DNA from: an uncultured Bacilli bacterium
GTDB taxonomy: Bacteria > Bacillota_I > Bacilli_A > RF39 > UBA660
Direction of reading: 5' to 3'
DNA: 30,498 nt
Assembly: GCA_947624125.1 (NCBI GenBank)
Contig: CANQIY010000004.1
Coordinates: 1 to 30,498 of the forward strand
The position numbers were made by a program, and so were the translations under genes. Positions 23,708 through 30,498 of the stretch are shown one piece after another; the stretch's first letter is position 1; every line of letters starts with the position of its first letter. Below the pieces are notes generated by a model. That model did no database searches. It was given only the letters and a program-made list of their open reading frames with translations, and had not been told where the DNA came from.

Positions 23708-26700
23708 ATGGATTTTAGTAACTTTTTTAATTTAGAAAATGGTAAGGTAACATATGGGTTAACAGATGAGTTAATCGCTTTTTACGTTGCTGAAGTTTTT
23801 AAAAAATGGTCTAAAAATATCATTTTAGTTACTAGTAATCTATATGAAAGTAATAAATTATTTAATACTATCAGCATTCATTTAGATAATACTTATTTAT
23901 TTCCCATGGATGATTTTATTACTTCTCAAGTTGTAGCGATGTCTCCGGAATTTACCTTAGATAGATTAAATGTTTTAGATAAATTAAAAACGCAAAAACT
24001 CGTTATTGTTACTAATTTAATGGGTTATCTTCGCTATTTACCCAGTAAAAGTGCCCAAAAAAATATTAAACTGGAAGTAAATAAAGAAATTAATCGAGAA
24101 GAATTAATTAAAAGTTTAGAAGAATTAGGTTATAAAAGAGAGTCAATTGTTACAACATCCGGTGAATATTCTGTTCGTGGTTTTATTATCGATATCTTTA
24201 TTATTAATGAAATCCATCCTATTAGAATTGAATTATTCGGTAATATAATCGAGTCACTTCGTTATTTTGATGAAAATACGCAAAGAAAAATAAATGAACT
24301 TACGGAAATTGAGTTAAAACCTTTTCAAGAAATAATAAATAGTGAACATAGTTCTTTACTTGATTATGCGAATGATGCTATTGTTATTTATTTAAATAAG
24401 GGCCAAATCGACGTTTCTTATCAAAAACTTTGTAATGAAATAGTTGAATATAATGAAAGCAAAGATATTAATGATAAGTATATGTATGAATTACAAGAAC
24501 TTAATCCTGAGTTTGAATTATATTTAGATACTATTCAAAATAGAGGGGATTTAACGATTAAAGAAGTTCCTAATTTTAATGAAAATTTTGAATATTTAAA
24601 AGATACGTTTTTTAAATGGGAAAAAGAAAAGAAAAAAGTGTATTTTTACTTATCCAAAGAAAGAGAAATAAAAATCATTAAGGAATTAATTCCTCATGCT
24701 AATATTATTAAGGAAAAAATAAGTAAAGGTTTTATTATTGGTGAATGTGTTTGTATTTCTGAGTATGATATAGGTATCCAAGTCAGTGTTAATAATCATT
24801 ATAAAAATAATTTACATATTGGGAAAAAAATCAAAAGTTATAATGATTTAGAAAAAGGTGATTATGTTGTTCACCTAAATCATGGTATTGGTATTTATAA
24901 TGGTTTGGTTACTTTAACAAAGGATAATTTACAAAAAGATTATATTCAATTACTTTATGAAGGTAATGATAAAATATATGTTCCAGTCGAAAAAATTAAT
25001 TCGATTTATAAATATTCTTCGAAAGATGGGGCAACTCCTAAGTTAAATAAATTAAATTCAGCATCATGGGCAAAGACCAAAACATATATTAAAGCTAAAG
25101 CTAAAGATATATCCAAAGAATTACTTGCTTTATATCAAAAAAGAGCCAGTATTAAAGGTGTAGCATATCAAGATTATGCTGAAGAAGAAGTATTTGCTAG
25201 TAGTTTTCCTTATACCGAAACGAAAGACCAAGCCAAAGCTATTTTTGATATAAATAATGATTTAAAAAAGAGTGCACCGATGGACCGATTATTATGTGGT
25301 GATGTTGGTTTTGGTAAAACCGAAGTTGCAATGCGAGCTATTTTTAAAACAGTCGTAAATAATTATCAAGTTATGTATTTATGTCCTACAACTATTTTAT
25401 CTAAACAACAATATAATGTTATTAAAGAAAGATTTAAAGATGTGCCAGTTGAAATAAAACTTTTAAATCGGTTTACTTCTTCTAAAGAAGAGAAAAATAT
25501 TTTAGAGGGGTTAGAAAAAGGAACACTTGATATTTTAGTAGGAACGCATCGCCTTTTAAGTAACGATATTAAACCAAAAAAATTAGGTTTATTAGTAGTA
25601 GATGAAGAACAACGTTTTGGTGTTAAACATAAAGAGCGAATTAAAGAATTTAAAAATGATGTTAATGTTTTAACTTTATCAGCAACACCTATTCCAAGAA
25701 CTTTAAAAATGGCTTTATCCGGTCTTCGAGATTTATCAATTATTGATACGCCACCCGTTAATCGTTATCCTGTGCAAACTTATGTTATTGAAGAAGAAGA
25801 TTTAATCATTCGAGATGCAATTTATAAAGAACTAGGACGTCATGGCCAAATATTTATTTTATATAACAGAATAGAAACATTACAAAAAGTTGTCGATAGA
25901 ATAAGTAATTTAGTTAAAGAAGCAAGAATTTGTGCAGCGCATGGAAGAATGAATAAAGAAGAACTTGAAAATATCATGGATGAGTTTATTTCCTATAAAT
26001 ATGATATTCTTATTTGTACAACTATTATTGAAAATGGTATTGATATTGCTAATGTTAATACACTAATTGTTTTTGATGCTGATACTTTTGGTTTATCCCA
26101 ATTATATCAATTAAGAGGAAGAGTTGGGCGCTCTGACCGAGTAGCATATGCATACCTTTTATATAATAAAAATAAAATGCTTAATGATATTGCTATTAAA
26201 AGATTAAATGCTATAAAAGAATTTACTAATTTAGGTAGTGGTTATAAAATTGCGATGCGTGATTTAGCTATTCGGGGGTCTGGTGATATTTTTGGTAGTG
26301 AACAAGCCGGTTTTGTCGATTCTGTTGGTATTGCTCTTTATACAAAATTAATTGAAGATGAATTAAAAAAAGCAAAGGGTGAATATGTCGAGGAAGAAGA
26401 TGACTCTAATCGTAACTTAATTGAAGTTGCTACTCATATTAAAGATGATTATGTTAGTGATGAAGATGTTAAAATTGAAATTCATCAAAAAATTAACGAA
26501 ATTGATTCTTGGGAAAAATTAGAAAAAGTCAAAGAAGAATTAGAAGACCGTTTTGGTAAAATTGACAATGATATGGAAATATATATGTATGAAGAATGGT
26601 TTACTAATCTTTGTAAGATGCTTAATATAACAAATATTAAAAAAACAGACCGTTTTATTGAAATCGTTTTACCTGAAGAATTATCTTCTAATATTAAAGG

Positions 26701-26854
26701 TGATAAGTTATTATTTGAAACCATGAGTATTTCTAATAAATTCAATTTAAAATATCAACATAATAATATTATAATTACTCTTTTTTATAAAGGTTTAGAA
26801 AAACATTATGTTTATTATTTAGTTAAACTTCTTTTAAGTATTAAAGATAATTAA
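23708..26854 (+). CDS. mfd: Transcription-repair coupling factor Mfd
   Basis: Mfd removes RNA polymerase stalled at DNA damage and recruits UvrA. The 1048-residue protein has the UvrB-like N-terminal modules (SGEYSVRGFIIDIF), the RNA polymerase-interacting domain starting LEKGDYVVHLNHGIGIYNGL, and the RecG-type translocase: Walker A GDVGFGKTEVAMRA, DEEQ in VVDEEQRFG, SATPIPRTLKMAL, TTIIENGIDIAN, and QLRGRVGRS. The C-terminal domain is present. It is somewhat shorter than the roughly 1150-1180 residues of Bacillus Mfd. AAAGGTGG precedes the ATG. Confidence 0.97.
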   Translation: MDFSNFFNLENGKVTYGLTDELIAFYVAEVFKKWSKNIILVTSNLYESNKLFNTISIHLDNTYLFPMDDFITSQVVAMSPEFTLDRLNVLDKLKTQKLVIVTNLMGYLRYLPSKSAQKNIKLEVNKEINREELIKSLEELGYKRESIVTTSGEYSVRGFIIDIFIINEIHPIRIELFGNIIESLRYFDENTQRKINELTEIELKPFQEIINSEHSSLLDYANDAIVIYLNKGQIDVSYQKLCNEIVEYNESKDINDKYMYELQELNPEFELYLDTIQNRGDLTIKEVPNFNENFEYLKDTFFKWEKEKKKVYFYLSKEREIKIIKELIPHANIIKEKISKGFIIGECVCISEYDIGIQVSVNNHYKNNLHIGKKIKSYNDLEKGDYVVHLNHGIGIYNGLVTLTKDNLQKDYIQLLYEGNDKIYVPVEKINSIYKYSSKDGATPKLNKLNSASWAKTKTYIKAKAKDISKELLALYQKRASIKGVAYQDYAEEEVFASSFPYTETKDQAKAIFDINNDLKKSAPMDRLLCGDVGFGKTEVAMRAIFKTVVNNYQVMYLCPTTILSKQQYNVIKERFKDVPVEIKLLNRFTSSKEEKNILEGLEKGTLDILVGTHRLLSNDIKPKKLGLLVVDEEQRFGVKHKERIKEFKNDVNVLTLSATPIPRTLKMALSGLRDLSIIDTPPVNRYPVQTYVIEEEDLIIRDAIYKELGRHGQIFILYNRIETLQKVVDRISNLVKEARICAAHGRMNKEELENIMDEFISYKYDILICTTIIENGIDIANVNTLIVFDADTFGLSQLYQLRGRVGRSDRVAYAYLLYNKNKMLNDIAIKRLNAIKEFTNLGSGYKIAMRDLAIRGSGDIFGSEQAGFVDSVGIALYTKLIEDELKKAKGEYVEEEDDSNRNLIEVATHIKDDYVSDEDVKIEIHQKINEIDSWEKLEKVKEELEDRFGKIDNDMEIYMYEEWFTNLCKMLNITNIKKTDRFIEIVLPEELSSNIKGDKLLFETMSISNKFNLKYQHNNIIITLFYKGLEKHYVYYLVKLLLSIKDN

Positions 26855-26862
26855 GTGTACTA

Positions 26863-26891
26863 GTATAAATTTCATAAAAATAATCACACTA
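26863..26891 (+). promoter_or_regulatory. Possible sigma-G/F-type promoter of spoVT
   Basis: GTATA (26863-26867) matches the -35 pattern GHATR, and after 17 bases CACACTA (26885-26891) matches CATNNTA with one mismatch. In B. subtilis spoVT is transcribed by sigma-G. The match is suggestive but short, and chance similarity is possible in AT-rich DNA. Confidence 0.35.
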
Positions 26892-26913
26892 TTAATTAGG
26901 AGTGAGTAGTTAT

Positions 26914-27423
26914 ATGAGTAAAAGTGGAATTACGAGAAGAATTGATGAGTTAGGAAGAATAGTAGTTCCCAAAGAAATAAGATATAATTTAGGTATAAGA
27001 GATGGAGAACCATTAGAAATTTATACCAGTGATAATGCTATTATTATCAAAAAATATTCGCAAATAGAGAATATAAAAGATTTAGGTCAAAATGTATGTG
27101 ATATTATAAGTGATGTTTGTAAAGTTAATATTTTAGTTAGTGATAGAGAAAAAATTGTGGCTAGTGATAATGAATTAAAAAATTTAATAAATGAGAAATT
27201 AAATACAAAATATAAAGATTTAATTGATAATAGAGAGTCTTATGTCAGTGAGAAAGAAGAGTTGTTTTTTAATATTTCTAGTTATTTAACTATCTTTCCT
27301 ATTATAACATCAACTGACTGTAGTGGTCTTATTATTCTTCTTTCAAAACAAAAACAAGAAGAAAATATTAAATTTGCGAAAATAGCTCAAAAATTAATTG
27401 TTAAAAAATTAGATATTGCTTAA
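26914..27423 (+). CDS. spoVT: Stage V sporulation regulator SpoVT
   Basis: SpoVT is an AbrB-type transcription factor that in Bacillus tunes gene expression in the forespore. The 169-residue product has the N-terminal swapped-hairpin domain (GITRRIDELGRIVVPKEIR, then EPLEIY) and a GAF-like C-terminal domain, the SpoVT arrangement and close to its usual 178 residues. I use the ATG at 26914; a GTG at 26902 is in frame but lies in the AGGAGTGAG SD region. It follows mfd as in Bacillus and has a terminator. Confidence 0.9.
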   Translation: MSKSGITRRIDELGRIVVPKEIRYNLGIRDGEPLEIYTSDNAIIIKKYSQIENIKDLGQNVCDIISDVCKVNILVSDREKIVASDNELKNLINEKLNTKYKDLIDNRESYVSEKEELFFNISSYLTIFPIITSTDCSGLIILLSKQKQEENIKFAKIAQKLIVKKLDIA

Positions 27424-27428
27424 ATATT

Positions 27429-27460
27429 TGTTGAAAACTTAATTGTTTTCAACATTTTTT
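27429..27460 (+). terminator. Intrinsic terminator between convergent spoVT and XRE genes
   Basis: TGTTGAAAAC (27429-27438) pairs perfectly with GTTTTCAACA (27445-27454) around TTAATT, followed by six T. It is strongest for spoVT; on the minus strand the following bases are AATATTTA, so it may also weakly serve the convergent XRE gene. Confidence 0.9.
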
Positions 27461-27461
27461 A

Positions 27462-27737
27462 TTATTTAGTGAAATCATGTTCTTTAAAGAATTCTTCAAA
27501 AGGTATATTTAAAACTTTACTTATTGTAGCTACAACTGTTATAGAAAATGTTTGCTTTACTTTTTCACTTTCAATGTTGGCAATTAGGGCATGTGAAACG
27601 TCGCATAATTCGGCTAATTTCTCTTGCGTAATTCTTCCGTATCTATCTGTATATTTAGAATTATTATGTAATCTGTAATACTTTATATTACGAGAAATTC
27701 TTAAAAATATTTGTTCTAATTCTTCATTTGTTATCAT
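27462..27737 (-). CDS. Small XRE-family transcriptional regulator
   Basis: This 91-residue protein carries a Cro/CI-type helix-turn-helix: ITQEKLAELCDVSHALIANIESEKVKQ, then a helix VVATISKVLNIPFEEFF. There is no additional domain, so it is a minimal DNA-binding protein, probably a dimer. AAGGTGG precedes the ATG. It is divergent from the GLUG-repeat surface protein gene, and palindromes lie between the two starts, so it may control itself and that gene. The regulatory link is inference. Confidence 0.88.
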   Translation of the reverse strand: MITNEELEQIFLRISRNIKYYRLHNNSKYTDRYGRITQEKLAELCDVSHALIANIESEKVKQTFSITVVATISKVLNIPFEEFFKEHDFTK

Positions 27738-27750
27738 AAAAATACCACCT

Positions 27751-27780
27751 TATATGTACAATTATTCTACATATAGTAGA
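27751..27780. promoter_or_regulatory. Candidate operator between XRE and surface-protein genes
   Basis: TATATGTA (27751-27758) and TACATATA (27768-27775) form an 8-bp-arm inverted repeat with a 9-base spacer. A second, overlapping palindrome, TCTAC-ATATA-GTAGA, covers 27766-27780. Both lie just upstream of the XRE start and just before the -35 of the divergent gene. Confidence 0.5.
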
Positions 27781-27789
27781 AATAGTGTA

Positions 27790-27817
27790 TTGACTATTTT
27801 TATATTAAAGTTATAAT
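27790..27817 (+). promoter_or_regulatory. Promoter of the GLUG-repeat protein gene
   Basis: TTGACT (27790-27795) and perfect TATAAT (27812-27817) are separated by 16 bases, about 25 bases before the ATG. Confidence 0.75.
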
Positions 27818-27841
27818 TATAATAGATAATTGGTGATAATA

Positions 27842-30034
27842 ATGAAGAAAATATGGGTAATTTTATTATGTTTAAGTATTTTTATATTTGGTATATTTAA
27901 ATTATTTAATAAAGAAAAAGTTGTGTTAGATAATGTAATATTAGATATGAATAATTCTAAAGATGGTTTAGCAATTTATATAGAGAAGTATGATGCAGAA
28001 GGTAATGCATCTTATGTTGAAAGTGATAGTAATACTTTTCCTTTAGATAATTATGTATATAATAGAGAATTAAGTGGATGTTTAGATAGTAATAGTAATG
28101 AAGTAGAAGGTGCTTTAAATTACAACTATGTAGATAAAGAATTAAATTTAAGAGTAAATAAACCAGTAACATGTTATGTATATTATGATTATAAAGGAGA
28201 AGGAACAGAAACTATACCATATAAAATAAGAAGTATAGAAGATTTATTAGATTTAAGCCAAAGTGTAAATTTAGGAGAAACATATGCTGGTAATTATTTC
28301 GAATTAACAAGAGATTTAGATTTTAGTGATAGTAATTCTTATAATGATAGTGAAAGAATAGATTATGGAAATTTAAATGGAATAGCTGATGATGGTGATA
28401 CATTAATGAAAGAATTAACAAGTGGAACAGGCTGGATACCTATTGGAACATTAACTAACAGATTTAAAGGAATATTTAATGGTAATAACAAAGTTATAAA
28501 AAACATTTATATAAATAATAATATAGCTGAAATTTCGGTTGGATTATTTGGTAGTGTGATGAATTCAACTATAAAGGATTTAACATTAGATGGGAATATA
28601 AAAACAATTAAATTAGCTAATATGGGTTCCTTTATAGGTAATGCCTATCATAATACAACAGTAGATAATTGTGTAAACAAAGTAACTGTAATAAGTGAAA
28701 CCGGAAATTGGTCAAGTGGCGGTTTAGTCGGAGCAACTTATGATACAGTAACAATTAAAAATAGTCATAATGAAGGTAATGTAACAGGCGGAGCATGGAT
28801 AGGTGGTATAGTTGGTGGTTTTAGTAATGGCACACTTACTATTGAGGATAGTTATAATACAGGCACCATTTCAAAAATTGATGATGTAACAATACGTGGC
28901 ATAGGAGGTTTGGTTGGTTCAACTAATTCAGCAGATTCTTCTTCCAGTATTAATATAACAAATTCTTATAACACAGGTGAAATATCTGATACTTCTCAAG
29001 CTGGAAGAAATAGTTATGTAGGAGGTTTAATAGGTACCAGTACTGTAAAAGTAAACATTAATGGTTCTTATAATAATGGTAAAGTAATAATAAATGGTAG
29101 TGATAGGCTTACATATTCAGGAGGACTTATTGGATATGCAATTGGTAATGCTTATATAAATGAAAGTTATAATATCGGTAGTATTGAAACAAATATAGCT
29201 TCTTCATTATCAACTGTTGTATTGGGTGGAATAATTGGGTTTGATACTGGAAAAACAATAATGACTAATTCACATAATATTGCTAATTTAACAGGAGGAA
29301 ATAGACTAGGAGGCCTTATTGGCATGGGGCAGGGTTCTAATGCTAAAATAATTATTGATAAAAGTTATAATACTGGAAGTTTGTCTCCATGGAAAGATAG
29401 TAATTGGGGAGCTAGTGTATATGTTGGCGGAATTACTTCGTTTGCTTGGGAAGGAACGGAAGTATATCTATTTAATTCATATAATTCTGGTGATATGGAG
29501 TCAAATTCATTATTTCGTAACGGATATGCCGGCTTTGTTACAGGCATAAATGGTAGTAATGTAGATAGTCAAAAAGTTAATATATTAAATAGTTATAATA
29601 TAGGAAATATATCAAACAGTTTTTTAGGTGCAGGATTTTATTTGTTAACTAAAGGAACTTTAAAGTTAAATAATGTGTATAGTAATGTTAATTTTTGGAA
29701 TAATGTAACAACAAAATATGGAATAGGAACAATTGTTGATGGTCAAACTTATGACGTAAAAAAAGCATATTATAGAAATAAAGCTGAAGATGGAAGCGAC
29801 ATTGCTGGAAGCAATATAGAAAATAATGAAATTATAGGAAAAGAATTAAGTTATATGCAAAGTGAAGCATTTGTAACTGAATTGAATAATAATATAAGTA
29901 GTATTAATTTATCAGAATATATAGATAATACTTTATTAGAAGAATTTAAAGCAACAACAGGCTATGAACTTAAATTAAGTGAATGGAAGTTAAAAGATGG
30001 TCATCCCGTATTAGTTGCTTTAGAAGGTATGTAA
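27842..30034 (+). CDS. GLUG-repeat beta-helix surface protein
   Basis: The 730-residue protein starts with a signal peptide or membrane anchor (KKIWVILLCLSIFIFGIF), then a small N-terminal domain ending VTCYVYYDYK, a linker reading GTETIPYKIRSIEDLLDLS, and at least six GLUG-type repeats of the form GG-L/I-V/I-G...I-x-NSYN-x-G-x-I (for example GGLVGATYDTVTIKNSHNEG). Such repeats build right-handed beta-helices in exported proteins. No LPxTG sorting signal is visible. I use the ATG at 27842, with GGTGA 5 bases upstream, not an in-frame TTG at 27830. Expected outside the cell as an adhesin or matrix protein; the ligand is unknown. Its N-terminal domain resembles the next gene. Confidence 0.85.
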   Translation: MKKIWVILLCLSIFIFGIFKLFNKEKVVLDNVILDMNNSKDGLAIYIEKYDAEGNASYVESDSNTFPLDNYVYNRELSGCLDSNSNEVEGALNYNYVDKELNLRVNKPVTCYVYYDYKGEGTETIPYKIRSIEDLLDLSQSVNLGETYAGNYFELTRDLDFSDSNSYNDSERIDYGNLNGIADDGDTLMKELTSGTGWIPIGTLTNRFKGIFNGNNKVIKNIYINNNIAEISVGLFGSVMNSTIKDLTLDGNIKTIKLANMGSFIGNAYHNTTVDNCVNKVTVISETGNWSSGGLVGATYDTVTIKNSHNEGNVTGGAWIGGIVGGFSNGTLTIEDSYNTGTISKIDDVTIRGIGGLVGSTNSADSSSSINITNSYNTGEISDTSQAGRNSYVGGLIGTSTVKVNINGSYNNGKVIINGSDRLTYSGGLIGYAIGNAYINESYNIGSIETNIASSLSTVVLGGIIGFDTGKTIMTNSHNIANLTGGNRLGGLIGMGQGSNAKIIIDKSYNTGSLSPWKDSNWGASVYVGGITSFAWEGTEVYLFNSYNSGDMESNSLFRNGYAGFVTGINGSNVDSQKVNILNSYNIGNISNSFLGAGFYLLTKGTLKLNNVYSNVNFWNNVTTKYGIGTIVDGQTYDVKKAYYRNKAEDGSDIAGSNIENNEIIGKELSYMQSEAFVTELNNNISSINLSEYIDNTLLEEFKATTGYELKLSEWKLKDGHPVLVALEGM

Positions 30035-30048
30035 TAGTACCTTTTTTT
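30024..30048 (+). terminator. Intrinsic terminator of the GLUG-repeat protein gene
   Basis: AAGGTA (30024-30029) pairs with TACCTT (30038-30043) around an 8-base loop containing the stop codon, followed by a T-tract to 30048. Confidence 0.65.
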
Positions 30049-30080
30049 CTTTGGCTAATAACAACCTTTTTTGTTCAAAC

Positions 30081-30107
30081 TTGACTCCGGGGGGGGTATT
30101 ATATAAT
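30081..30107 (+). promoter_or_regulatory. Promoter with a homopolymeric G8 tract in its spacer
   Basis: TTGACT (30081-30086) and perfect TATAAT (30102-30107) flank a 15-base spacer that contains eight consecutive G (30089-30096). A 15-base spacer is below the 16-18 optimum, so gain of one to three G by slippage would strengthen the promoter and loss would weaken it. It drives the short paralogue at 30139. Phase variation is inference. Confidence 0.6.
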
Positions 30108-30138
30108 AACAAATATAAAATAAAGGGAGACAAAAGTA

Positions 30139-30438
30139 ATGCAAGTTATTAACAAAAAGAAAATTGTTATTTTTATATGTTTAAGTATAATTAGTGTGTT
30201 TTTATTTACTAAAAAAGATAACAAAGAAAATATAAATTTAAAAGAAGAAAAAATAAATAATAAACAAATAGCATTATATATAGAAAAAGATAATAACTAT
30301 GAAGAATATAGGGAAACAATATTTCCAAAAGGTTATTATTTAAATGAAGAGGAAAGTAAATGTATAGATAATTCCGGGAATAAAATAGAAATACCCATAA
30401 AAATAGAGAATAATGGTATAATATTAATGGTACTATAA
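30139..30438 (+). CDS. Short exported paralogue of the GLUG-protein N-terminal domain
   Basis: This 99-residue protein has a hydrophobic N-terminus (KKIVIFICLSIISVFLF). Its middle, IALYIEKDNNYEEY...FPKGYYLNEEESKCIDNSGN, aligns by eye with LAIYIEKYDAEGNASY...FPLDNYVYNRELSGCLDSNSN of the upstream GLUG protein, including the conserved cysteine. It stops just where the paralogue continues into its second cysteine and the repeat region. It may therefore be a truncated copy, a decaying gene, or a genuine small secreted protein. AGGGAGA precedes the ATG. It is controlled by a promoter with a G8 tract. Confidence 0.65.
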   Translation: MQVINKKKIVIFICLSIISVFLFTKKDNKENINLKEEKINNKQIALYIEKDNNYEEYRETIFPKGYYLNEEESKCIDNSGNKIEIPIKIENNGIILMVL

Positions 30439-30498
30439 AAATGTAAGAAAAAGTCCAAATAAAAATGTAGAAAATCCTACATAATTATAAGGACCTAA

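Noticed and set aside
27957..28172. Small minus-strand reading frame inside the GLUG-protein gene
   Set aside because: Low-complexity Leu/Tyr/His composition, no SD, and it mirrors a clear coding region on the other strand. Other antisense frames (for example at 130-396, 2962-3249, 12865-13275) were rejected for the same reason.
30452..30494. Nested inverted repeats after the last gene (TGTAG/CTACA within GTCC/GGAC)
   Set aside because: Arms are only 4-5 bp, no T-tract follows, and the window ends there; too weak to call a terminator or operator.
1..30498. Mycoplasma-type genetic code (UGA as Trp)
   Set aside because: Genes such as trmN6 end in TGA at the expected family length and tryptophans are encoded by TGG throughout.

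Overview
This window spans a bacterial replication origin. The genome is very AT-rich and belongs to the Bacillota. Gene order closely follows the Bacillus-type oriC neighbourhood: rsmG-mnmG-mnmE-khpB-yidC-rnpA-rpmH run leftward, and dnaA-dnaN-recF-gyrB-gyrA, ffs-tadA-dnaX-ebfC-recR-bofA-holB-ricT-trmN6-pth-mfd-spoVT run rightward. UGA is a normal stop codon, so this is not a Mycoplasma-code organism. A BofA-like protein, SpoVT and RicT, a ComK-like protein, and exact parS and Noc-site sequences suggest a low-GC Bacilli lineage (for example an uncultured gut clade near Erysipelotrichia/RF39) with sporulation ancestry. The lineage is inference.

Left arm (1-7080, minus strand): a gene start cut off at the left edge (the usual noc/parB position), rsmG, mnmG, mnmE, an ORF6N/PLD-like accessory gene with its own promoter and bounded upstream by a terminator, then khpB, yidC, rnpA and rpmH. 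Origin (7081-7509): AT-rich DNA with tandem variant DnaA boxes. More boxes lie in the dnaA-dnaN spacer, giving a two-part layout.

Centre (7510-16251): dnaA (TTG start), dnaN, a ComK-like gene where S4-domain yaaA usually sits, recF, gyrB, gyrA. Between gyrA and the SRP RNA gene is a 1.3-kb non-coding block. It holds seven perfect parS sites (ParB) and four perfect Noc-binding palindromes, in a roughly 470-500 bp higher-order repeat that also carries a third conserved box, GTTNACATAA. This is the most striking element of the window: an apparent composite centromere and Noc-nucleation array. One further Noc site sits between dnaN and comK.

Right arm (17595-27423): ffs (SRP RNA), tadA, dnaX, ebfC, recR, bofA-like, holB (apparently with a near-cognate AUU/AUA start), ricT, trmN6, pth, mfd, spoVT. 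Several genes usual at this locus in Bacillus are absent from their slots (yaaA, remB, tmk, darA, yabA, fin).

Accessory end (27462-30498): an XRE regulator divergent from a 730-residue GLUG-repeat surface protein, with a palindromic candidate operator between them. A short paralogue of that protein's N-terminus follows; its promoter has an eight-G tract in the spacer, a candidate phase-variation switch.
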